Positions 23,301 through 35,300 of a stretch of 64,000 nucleotides of DNA are shown here, in pieces. A model generated the notes under the pieces. That model was not told the origin of the DNA. It did no database searches and saw only the letters and a list, made by a program, of their open reading frames with translations. The stretch lies in NCBI GenBank assembly GCA_963971305.1, contig OZ020304.1:79050355-79114354 (forward strand), in the 5' to 3' direction. This DNA is from Arcuatula senhousia (taxonomy: Eukaryota > Mollusca > Bivalvia > Mytilida > Mytilidae). The position numbers and the translations under genes were made by a program. Every line of letters begins with the position of its first letter. Position 1 is the first letter of the stretch.

Positions 23301-26300
23301 TCTGAAGAACTAGGAATTGATTTGGTGTGGCCTAAAAAGTAAAGAACACAAACAAACTGTATCAACACATTTGGTTTCTAGGCAGTAAACATAAAGTAGG
23401 TGCTGGACAACTAACAAAGATCAAGCAAACCAAAATTCATTTTGTCTTATTACATAATATTGTTATTGCATGTTTTAAAGTAAGTTGGAGGCAGCTAGGT
23501 TACAACATGTAACAAGTAATTGACTGCATACTTTAGGTGAAAATGTTAAAACAGTTTTAAATTGAATGCGATAACTAAATTATTTGAGAGAAGCTTAAAA
23601 AATTAAATTCAGATATTACAAACAAATCAGAAACATGAAGTAGATACTGCACGCCCCCCCTCCTTGCCATTATTATTTTTACCGGGGGGTAAGGCTGGGT
23701 GACTAAGCTGAGATGTTGTACTGGTAGATGTGGAGGCAGGACCACTGGTTTCCTCTTCATCGCTACTGTCTGATGAATATTCTGCTAACTTCAATGCTGA
23801 TTTATGATTGGAGATGGAATCTGATGGAGCACTTCTAGTGAAACAAAAACAATGCTGTGTTAAAAGAACTAAACTGTAAACTGATTACATAGATAAATAT
23901 TGGAACTATTTATGCTTTTTGTGAGTGCGTGACACACCTGGGCCTGGGCCATACAGGCTGTCAGTTTTAATGCTGAAGGAAACCAGAGTACCCTGAGGAA
24001 ATCACCAACCTTGGGAAGGTAACTGACCAACCTAATCACATACAGTTGGGGAAGTCCCTTTTTTGTATTGAACACCAGCTGAGAGGTGATCAGCTAGTGA
24101 TCAATAATGTGGTATTTAAACCAGTGCCTTAGACCACTCGGCCACCAAGGCACCTATTTATGCTTTGAACTTGAAGTATATAACTGATTAAGATTCTGAT
24201 ACTTGAAGACCTGTTTTAAATACATTTTGTAATATTTGAAATCACATGCATATTCATTAATGGTAAATGACAATGACAGCATCATACCATTAAAATATAC
24301 AATGAATTTTAGCATTTTTTGCATTTGTATAAAAAACTGGAAGGATGTATATAAGATTGCTGTATTCTTTTTAAAATACGGCTACACAAATTTCTGTATC
24401 TTTTTAAGTTCCTTACATTTAAAAAAAAGGCTTATAGATATTGAACTGATTTTTTGTATGTAAGTCTACCTTATGAATTACAGATCAAGTATACTTTTTG
24501 TTCAGGTCCGCAAAATTTTAAAGGAGTTATAGTCCTTTGAACTTTGATAATTCACTTAACTTTCAATTTTTCTAACTTTTTTCTAAACCATTTTGAGCTA
24601 GCTGATTTTGGTATGTGAGTAGATAGCATGATGAAATACAGATCTTATTTTCGTTTCAATCTAGTCCGAATGTATTTACAGGAGTAATGGCCCTTTGAAC
24701 TTTGAAATTTCAGTTTCCCTAACTTTTTTTTCTAAACACTTTTTGATATTGAATTGAGTTTTCATATGTTAGTCTACCTAATGAATTACAGATCAAGTAT
24801 ACTTTTTGTTCAGGTCTGAAAATTTTTACAGGAGTTATGGTTCTTTGAACTTGATAATTCACTTAAATTTCAATTTTTTCTAAACCACTTTTAGCTAGCT
24901 GATTTTGGTTACAGATCAAATTTTTGTTTCAATCTGGTCCACATGTTTTTACAGGAGTAATGGTTGCTTGATTGATTGTTGTTTGCTTCCTGTCCTGTTG
25001 ACGATATTTCAGCCATAATCGGGACATAAACAAGTTGTGATATATAACTAACTAGAGGCTCCCAGGAGCCTGAATTGCTCACCTGATCTCTTATGCTAAT
25101 CCTAGTGTGCAACATGGTCTACATGAACTTGGTAAATAACATTAAAGAAACTAGTTAGGATAGAAAACACTTTTAAGACCAAGAATACAAATTTACAAAG
25201 CTTTCCATTTGAAAAAAAAACAAAACAAACAATCATATTAAGTTAAAATTGATTGAAAACACTTAAAAGGGTGATCTGACAATTTTGACCCTGAAATCAT
25301 TTTTGTAGATCTTAATGAGCTGAACAATTTTGTGTTTAAGATGAAGTCCAAAAAATGTGAAAATGGTCAATTTTGACAATTAAGGGGAAATAACTCCTAT
25401 AAGGCGTCGTCCCACAACTTTGACTCAATGGAGAGTTTTGTAGAGCTTTTGATGCTGAAGAAAGTATGTTGCTTCGGATTTTCTCTATCTCTTATACTTT
25501 TGAGCTGTAAATTAAACACTATGGTCTGACCCCCCTGTTCTATTTTTAGTAGCGGCAGCCATGTTGGTTGGTTGACCTTCACAAATTTCACAAACTTGGT
25601 AGAGGACATCCTAAATATCAATTATACAAAGTTTCAAAGCAATCCCACCAGTGGTTTCAGAGAAGAAGATTTTTAAAAATCAGTTAAAATTGATAGAAAA
25701 ATCAGTTAAAGAGGGATAACTCTTAAACGGTTGATCTGACAATTTTGACCCTGAAATCATTTTAGTAGATGAGCTGAACAATTTTGCAATGCTAACTTTT
25801 CCTCTAGCACTTACAGTTTTCAAGATAAAGTCCAAAAACTATGAAAATGGTCAATTTTGACGATTAAGGGGAAATAACTCCTATAAGGAGTCGTCCCATA
25901 ACATTGACTTAATGGAGAGTTTAGTAGAGCTTTTGATGCTGAAGAAGGCAAAATGCTTCGGATTTTCTCTATCTCTTATGCTTTTTGAGCTATAAGCTAA
26001 AAACTATGGTCTGACCCCCCTGTTCTATTTTTAGTAACGACCGCCATGTTGGTCGGTCGAGGTTCACAAATTTCACAAACTTGGAAGAGGACATCCTAAA
26101 GATCAATGTACAAAGTTTCAAAGCAATCCCATCGGTGGTTTCAGAGAAGAAGATGTTTGAAGAAAAGTTAACGGACGGACGACAGACACTTAACAATGAC
26201 AATAGCTCACATGACCCTTAGGGTCAAGTGAGCTAAAAATTCAGTATAAAACAAAGTCAAAAGACCGTCGATAAAACAAAAAGTATGCCTTTTGAACTTT

Positions 26301-29300
26301 GAAAATTCACCTTCACTTTTTTCTAAACACTTTTTGATATTGAACTGAGTTTTCGTATGTAAGTCTACCTCAAGAATTACAGATCAAGTATACTTTTTGT
26401 TCAGGTATGCAAATTTTTACAGGAGTTATAGTCCTTTGAACTTTGACAATTCACTTAAATTTCAATTTCTCTAACTTTTTTTTTAAATCACTTTTTGATA
26501 TTGAACTGATTTTAATATGAGAGTCTACCAAGGTGAGTTACAGATCAAGTAAACATTTCAATTTGGTCTGCAAATATTTAGGAAGCTATGGCTCTTTGAA
26601 CTTTGACAATTTACTGCAAAATTCAGTTTTCTGCACTTTATTTAAACACTTTTAGATATTGAGCTGACTGTGGAATGTAAGTAGATAGCACAATGAATTA
26701 CAGATCAAGTTTACATTTCAATCTGGTCTGCAGATTCTTAGGGGAGTAATGGCAGTTTGAACTTAGAAAATTCACTTAAGTTTCTGGTTTTCGATTTTAT
26801 AATTATTTTGTAAACACTAAGTAGTATTAAATTGATTTTTGGTGAGTCTACCATGATAAGTACAATGGTGTAACAAAGTGGCTCTATCTTTTTTAACTTT
26901 ACTGATATAAATTTGTTCTATCTTATTTAACTTGACCTGCATATAAAATGGTGCTTTTTAAAATTTTACCTCCTGTGATTTCATTATTATTTGTGGGATA
27001 TTAAAGTTTTGGCCAAAATCGGGAAGTTTTAACCTTTTAGATTTACTAGTGTTAATTTGCATGGTTTTTGTGGGCAGCTTTCGCCCATGAAATTGATACC
27101 CCATAAAAAGGAAATTTAACATTGATCTGTATGCCACAACTTTCAGAACCATGAATTTAAGAATCCACGAACACACTCTTTTTCATCAAACATTGAAAAT
27201 TGGTATCCATGAAAATATATGAATTCACAGAACATGAAATGACTCTTTTTTTTTTTGGCTACATAAAGCGAGTGTATTAAAAAAAACTTACCCTGTTGCT
27301 TTATTTGATTTAGCATCATCTAAAATAAACAAAACATAACATAAAAGTCCTTTAATTTAGAACAAATCACAGAAGGCAAGCCTAATAACATCCATAACTA
27401 AAATATATGTAACTTTTCCATAACTAAAATACATGTAACTTTTCTATAACTAAAATACATGTAACTTTTCTATAACTAAAATACATGTAACTTTTCTATA
27501 ACTAAAATACATGTAACTTTTCTATAACTAAAATACATGTAACTTTTCTATAACTAAAATACATGTAACTTTTCCATAACTAAAATACATGTAACTTTTC
27601 CATAACTAAAATACATGTAACTTTTCCATAACTAAAATACATGTAACTTTTCCATAACTAAAATACATGTAACTTTTCCATAACTAAAATACATGTAACT
27701 TTTCCATAACTAAACCATAACTAAAATACATGTAACTTTTCCATAACTAAAATACATGTAACTATATGTATCATGTTCCTTTTTTTTCATGAGTTGATTC
27801 CTGTGCATTGGTTTGGATCATTTGCATTTGGGTTTATTTTGTGCTTATAATCTAAAATCTAACTTTATACAATGTAATGATGCTGTACAAATACTTAGTA
27901 GTATACTTGTTCTTCTGTTTACATGTATTAATATTGAGGTAGTAACCTGATGATCTCCCCTTATCTGGCAACATAACTTTTTGCTCACAAGGTTTAATAA
28001 AGGTCCGAACATAGTCAACTAAGCATTTCTTCTTGAACTACTACAATTTAGATACCTTTGAATTTTTTGTTAGACAGTATATCTGGTTCTGGTGGGAACT
28101 ACTATGATATGGATACCTTTGAATTTTTTGTTAGACAGTATATCTGGTTCTGGTGGGAACTACTACAATATAGATACCTTTGAATTTTTTGTTAGACAGT
28201 ATATCTGGTTCTGGTGGGAACTACTACAATATAGATACCTTTGAATTTTTTGTTAGACAGTATATCTGGTTCTGGTGGTAACTTTCTTTTTGGTGCTGCT
28301 GGTCCTGGAGTTTTCAAAGCATCGTAATTCTGAAAATAATAATGTTGATGTTACGACGACATAAAGACTTAAATTTATGATGTAATTGATGTTGTCAAAC
28401 AAACTGAGGAGAATGATAGTGTTTTTAATTTTGATCCCATTCTAAAACACAAAGCAAATACATGTACATGTAAGTCGATTGAAACTTTCATTCATTGCAG
28501 TTGTATTATGTATCCATTTTTACAAGCATGATGTGGTTGTACTGTAAATACATTTTTTTTTATTTTAACAAACAGATGTGCAAAACCAATTTAACTAATA
28601 CAGGTATGCACAGTCCTAGACAAGCAAGAAATTCCTACAAGTGCAGTGGAAGAGTGGCTTTTAAGACCAAACTAAAACATACCTCTTTATGTGTACGACT
28701 TTGAATGTGAGCAGTCCATAAAGCTTCAGATTTTATCACTGTGTTACAAAGTGTACAGGACAACTGCTCTAAACTGTTATATCTAAAACATAAAAATAAA
28801 TAACTAACAATTCGTCAATTTTAAATGTAAATACAAATACATAATTATAATACTTAGGAAACTATGATTCATACCAATGCCAATTCAGATTAGTGAACAT
28901 TTAACATATGGATTATGTCCTTTCAAGGTTGCCTGGCTTGTTGTGGAGGAAATATCAAGCTTGACAATTGATGAAACCACTTAGCTTTGGTTAGTGCATG
29001 GAAACTGTCACTTATCTATGATGCTTGAACCCACAGCAGTGATGACCTTGTGCTTTACAATCAAGTGCCTTAATATAACCACTAGGCCATTCTGTTCTGA
29101 TGATTTGAACAAAAACTTTTTGTCAGATTTCTCTAGTTTTTGTTCAGTAAAGTCAAGAGTACTGAGTAGTCTCCAGCTGAAAATGTAGGGAGACATTGTC
29201 CTTAAAAACATCTTGTGACATCCTAATGGTCCAAAAACAACAACATATATTATATGTTTTTCACAACTTTTTGAGCTTTAAATAAATACCTTTCTCAAAT

Positions 29301-32300
29301 ATTATGGAGGCAAGCCTAAATATAAACAAGAACTAGAGGCTCCCAGGAGCCTGAATCGCTCACCTTGTATTCGATGATACTTATATGCTGGATATTTTAA
29401 CAAAGGACTGCTACTCTGTGGAATTATCAATTTTAATGTTCTAAGGGAAACAACTCCTATCAAGAAAGGTCCTACAACTTTGACCCCATTACATAATTTT
29501 TAGATCTTTATGTGCTTAACCATATGCAATTTAAATTTTTCAAATATCTTATATTGTTTTCAAGATATAAGTCTTAAAAGAGCAAAATTTGAAGAAAAAA
29601 ACAAGAAAAAGGGCAATAACTCCTACAACCATTGTAAGATCTTCTTCAAAACTTCAGGGCAGGTAGATCTTTATGTGCTGATCATTATTATCCAAATAGA
29701 ATTTTAATATCTGTTACCATTTTTGAGTAATTTGCAAAAAACTGCAACTTACCCTTATGTTCTATTTTTAGCCATGGCGGCCATGTTTTTTGTCGAATTG
29801 AACGATAATTTTGTAGACCACATACTACTGAACAACCCTACCAAGTTTCATTTCATTTGACTAGGCAGTTTCAGAGAAGAAGATTTTTGAAAAGTTGAAC
29901 AAAAACTGTGAAAATGGTCAATTTTTACAATCCAAGGGGTATAACTCCTAAAGGAACGATCCTACAACTTTGACTCTGTTACGACTTTTGTAGATCTTGA
30001 TGTGCTTAGTCATATGCAATTTAAATTTTTGAAATATCTTGTATAGTTTTCAAGATATAGGGCTAAATAAGTAAATTTTTTGAAAAAAATCCAGAAAAAG
30101 GGCAATAACTCCTACATCAGTTGTTGGATCTTCTTGAAATTTTCTGGGCAGGTAGATCTTGAGGTGCTGATCACTTTTACCCTATGCCAGAATTTTTATA
30201 TCTGTTACGGTTTTTGAGTTATTTGCAAAAAACTGCAATTTACCCCTATGTTCTATTTTCAGCCATGGCGTCCATGTTTTTTGTCGAATCAAAATTTTGA
30301 ACGACAGTTTTGTAGAGGACATACTACAGAACAACCCTACTAAGTTTCATTACATTTGGCCAAGCGGTTTTAGAGAAGAAGATTTTTGAAAAGTTGAAAG
30401 ACGGACGACGGACGACAGACGACGGACGCCAAGTGATGGCAAAAGCTCACATTGCCTTTGGCAAGGTGAGCTAAAAAAAGTTTCGCCGAGTGCAGCATGA
30501 TACAACAGCAACACATCGAACACTGCACATTTTAGGCCCAATATGGATAATCAATTGCAAACTTTGGTGGTTTCACAAGAAATTATGGTCTGACTAAAGA
30601 TCAATCCCTACTCATTTTTTTTCTATGACAGGCATATTCAGAGAAATTGGCCAACCAAAACCAAAGTTATTGTGGGAACAAATAAAATATTTGATTTTTT
30701 CCCCTTTTGGGCCCCTAATTTCTAAAGGAATAAAGGGGAGACCCTCCCAAAAAAAAAAATCAATCACATTCCCCCTTTTATGGTATGAAACATTTTTGTA
30801 CAGTTTCACAGCATTTAGTTAACCAGAATAAAAGTTATTGTGGGAACTTGGCCCCTTATTTATAAATGCAAAAATGGGGGACCCCCAAAATCAATCCTGG
30901 TAAGGAACATCATTGTCATATTTCATGGCAATCAGAGAACTAGAACTTAAGTTATCATGGGAACACTAAAGTTAACAGACACACTTATTCCACATCTCTT
31001 TATTTTCTATGACAGACAACAATGACAACAACAATGACTTCATCATACCATAATACGTCTGCAAATCTTTTGCGGTTGTATGAAAATATGTGTGTTTCCT
31101 ATTACATGTCTGAAACAATTGGGAGCCTGAATCACTCACTTCATCCTTAAGCTTCTATGAGCAATTACCCCTATAAAGGGTCATCTGACAACTTCTAAAC
31201 AATTAAGACTTTTGTAAAGCTCAATGAGCTGAAGGATTAAACAAGCAACAGCTTTTTTCTTTCTGCAATAGTTTTCATTCTATTGACCAAAAATATGAAA
31301 AAACGATATTTTTGACCAACCCCTATAAGGGGTCATCTGACATCTTCAACCCAATAAAGACTTTTGTAGAGTTCAATGAGCTGAAGGTTTAAGTAAGCAA
31401 CAGCTTTTCTCTATCTGCACTTGTTTTCATTCTATAGGGCAAAAACATAAAAAAAACTCTATTTTTGACCTTCACAGGGCCATAACCCCTATAAGGTGTC
31501 ATCTGACAGCTAAGATCCAATGGAGACTTTAGTAGAGCTCAATGAACTGAAGGTTTGAGAGAGCAACAGCTTTTCTCTATCTGTCATAGTTTTTATTCTA
31601 TAAGGCAAAAACATGGAAAAACACCATGTTTTTTTTTTTTATTTCCTCAATTATTAAAATTACACATTAAAAGAAATCACAGATATAACAAAACTGGCCT
31701 ACGGTATTGAATTTTAATTTCAGCTACATATGATATTGGTAAGTATCAAGCACAATTACTAAAGTAAGTCGCCTCCAAAACAGAAGAAGAAGAAATACAC
31801 ATATTTTTTTGGGCCCATTCATTCGAATTTCAAAGTTTTCGAAAAAATCTAGACATGCCCAGAAAAACGGCAGGAAATAATAGCACATCATCCCTTAATT
31901 AATCCTAGCCCAATTTTTCCGTATTTGGTTTAGTTGTTGGATTTCTTCTACTCCAGCTTTTAAGGCTGTGTGTTTTCACAATATTATGCAAGCAAAGCTC
32001 ATTTACATATATTATGATGAAAGAAAAATCGTTATGTCCTTAATAAGATTTTAAGAGAGCCGGTGGTGTAGTGGCTAATGCGTCGGGCTACTAACACCAA
32101 GGTTCGTGGTTCGATCCTCGTCCGGGGTGAAAATGTCATGAACCAATTTTCCGACTCTCTCTTGACACCATTTGCGAGGATGGTCTCAAGGAACGATGCT
32201 AGTCCTTCGGAAGGGACGAAAAAAGGTTGTCCCGTGTATGTGGAGAGCAATACCCCATGCACGTTAAAGACCCCTTTGTAGAGTTCGAAAAGAGTAGGCT

Positions 32301-35300
32301 CAATGGGGGCCGCTGCAAAGGCCACACTCGCAAACTGCTAGCTGGAGAGGGATTTACATAAGCATTAAGCTTGTTTCCCAATCCAGGATAAATAAATATG
32401 TTTAAACTAATAAGATTTTATCAGAAGCTTTTGAAAAAGTCTGCACATGTGCAGAAATTTGACCAGAATTACTATCAAATCCTCTTAATCATTTTGCTCC
32501 ATTTGCTTAACTTGACTTTCTTATGGAATGAATTTCATTTTGGTTTCTTCACAAGCTTTTTACTTTAAGGAAATGCAGTTCATAGCTCTTTTTGGTCCTT
32601 TTGATATTTTTTTTGGGACAACTATTAAGAGCTATGAACTGCAGCTATGCAAAACTCTTGAACAAAGAGTGTGACAAGTTCAGGGTCGGATGGAAGGAAA
32701 GGTTACTGGGCATATGCTCCGAATAAAAACTGACAAAAAATTTGTTTTTTGCACAAAATCCACATATAAAACAACACTAAAAAATGGGCCTTTGCTCCAC
32801 TCCGCGGCTGTAAATGTCATGTAGAATCTTGAATCCCAACAGCCCAGATTTAGTTATCAAGTGCAATAAGTTTTTTTCTTAAAAAGTAATGTCTACATGT
32901 CTACAGACTTATCAAGACAGTAATTTGAGTAAATAATACAAATACAAATATTTATTAGCACAAACTCATAGATCAGTACATGGTTAAGGCACAAAGTACT
33001 AAATGAAACATACAAATGTAATATAAATTTTTACGTTATAAACTATAGTTATAATTATATAGTGATATAATATAACAAACAATACAGCCAATTGCAATAA
33101 GTTTTGTCAGTATGACATATATATCATTTTCTTAGTTCAAAGCATTCTAAAATAAATGCAGATGTAAGTTTTAAACCAATTTCAGATTTGGTATTTAATA
33201 AGGAGCTCAGCAGAGAATTGTTATTTGTTGAGATATTTAAATTTGGGATATAACTTTTAATTTTATTGAAAAATGTATCTCTTAACTGTTTGTAGTGTTT
33301 GCAATGCAAAAGGAAGTGTTCTTCATTTTCAACTTCTTCTGCATTGCAAAATGTACATTTTCTTTCTATTATTTTTAGTTTTAGGTATCTTCCCTTCTCA
33401 ATCATTAAGTTATGAGCGCTGACACGTATTTTGGAAAGAGCAGCCCTATCCTTAACTTTTTTTAAGATATCTAAATAATGGGGTCTGCATCCTTTTTTAA
33501 AGATTTTTCTAAAAAAAACTCTAATTTTGAAGATGTGTTGATAATTGAGTTTTGATTTTGAAGATTTTGATCATTTAACCTAATTTTTATTTGATTTAAG
33601 TAAAGTTTAAGTGAGTTTATATCATTGTTAATAAAGGAAAATCCTAAATTATTTAGTACTGATTTCAGTTTGATAAACCAGTTGTTTGAATTGACTGAAT
33701 TTTCAAAAACATTTTTTACTAGAGAGTGGTCTGAGTCTAAGATATGTACTAAATATTTGATACTAGAGTACAAAATTTTATTTTTTATGGGAAGTCGACC
33801 TAATTCAGCTCGACAAGCATCATTGGTAGCTTTGCAATGTACACCTAAAATTTCTTTTTATAAATTTAATATGAATTTTTTCATATGGTTCAGTATCTTT
33901 AAAGTTTGAGAAAATTCCCCATATTTCACTGCAGTATGTGATAATGGGTAAAATAAGTGTGTCAAAGAGTTTTTCTAGTAATTTACATGGGTTATTTAAA
34001 CCAATTAGCTTTTTTATTTTAAAATAAGCTCTTCTAGCTTTTTCCATGAGCATGTTAATTGCTAGATTAAAGTTGCCATTGCATTTTAATAAAATGCCTA
34101 GATAACAATACTGCGAGACTGTTTCTATATAAAAGTCATTATATTTGAATTGATTTAAATAGGTTTTACCATTCGAATTAAATACTACTACTTTAGATTT
34201 ATCAACATTTACATGTAATTTCCATACTGAACAGTATTCCTGCATGGCATTTAAACAGTTTTGCAACCCTTCCCTACTCTGAGATATTAATACTATATCA
34301 TCAGCATAAAGAAGAATGTTTACTGAAACACCACCCAGGACAACTGGGTCGTATTTATTGTCATCAAGTTTTTTAGTTATATCATCTATAAAAAAATTAA
34401 AAAGGAGAGGGCTCAAAACATCACCTTGTTTGACACCTCTTTCAGATATGAATGGCTGACTTAGACCATTTGAAAATTTAATCTTACACATAGTATCAGT
34501 ATACATAGAGTATATAATTTTATAAATTTTATTTGGAATATTCTGTTTTAGTAATTTATAAAAAAGACCAACTCGCCACACTGTGTCAAAGGCCTTCCTA
34601 AGGTCAATGAAGGCAGTAAACACTTTTTGATTTTTCTGTTTATAGTTATCAGTGATTGTTTTTAAGGTAAAAATGTGATCAGAGGTTCTGCTCTTTTCTT
34701 TGAATCCTATTTGGTTCTTACTTATTAGAGAATTATTATTAATGAATTCTAGTAGACGGTTATATATTATTTTGTTAAATAATTTTCCTAAGTTTGAACT
34801 AATAGAAATCCCCCTATAATTGTTAGGGTCAAATCTATTACCTTTTTTATGCAATAAAACTAGAAAGCTTTCATTCCAAGACTTTGGAAAGGTACCTTGT
34901 GAAAAGACCAAATTAAAAAGTTTGCAAAGTGGTTGAATTAATGGTGAGGTGCCATTCTTCAACATTTCATTATAAATAAGATCTGAAGATGTACTTTTAC
35001 CATTTTTAAGTAATTTAATTGCTTTCTTTATTTCTTCACAAGTGATTTCTTTGTTTAACTCACTTGAGAGAGAAGAAGAACTAACATTTGATTTTAGATT
35101 CTCAAATTCTTGTGTAATTTTTTGCTGTTCATTACTATTTGTAGTGTCAGCTTTATTTAATTTTTCATAAAAAGATATGAAATCATCCTTGGGAATATCA
35201 GTATCTTCAATTCCAACAGATGATTCCCTCTCTAGTTTGTTTATCATGTCCCAAAATACTTTTGGATCTTTGGTATAGTTATTGCTTAATTCTGAACAGA

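Noticed and set aside
27388..27766. Regular 26-bp direct repeats, CRISPR-like at first sight
   Set aside because: Units are contiguous with no spacers, and the DNA is a eukaryotic intron. A minisatellite.
28774..28782. Alternative ZNF830 exon-2 acceptor after ATATAACAG
   Set aside because: Using TTTTAG before 28782 restores the conserved FAKYN-SLEQLSC sequence; the inner site would drop three conserved residues.
32060..32125. Possible tRNA gene (A and B boxes)
   Set aside because: The cloverleaf does not close and the body of about 350 bp with target duplications shows a SINE; the same at 39045 and, weaker, at 24120 and 29060.
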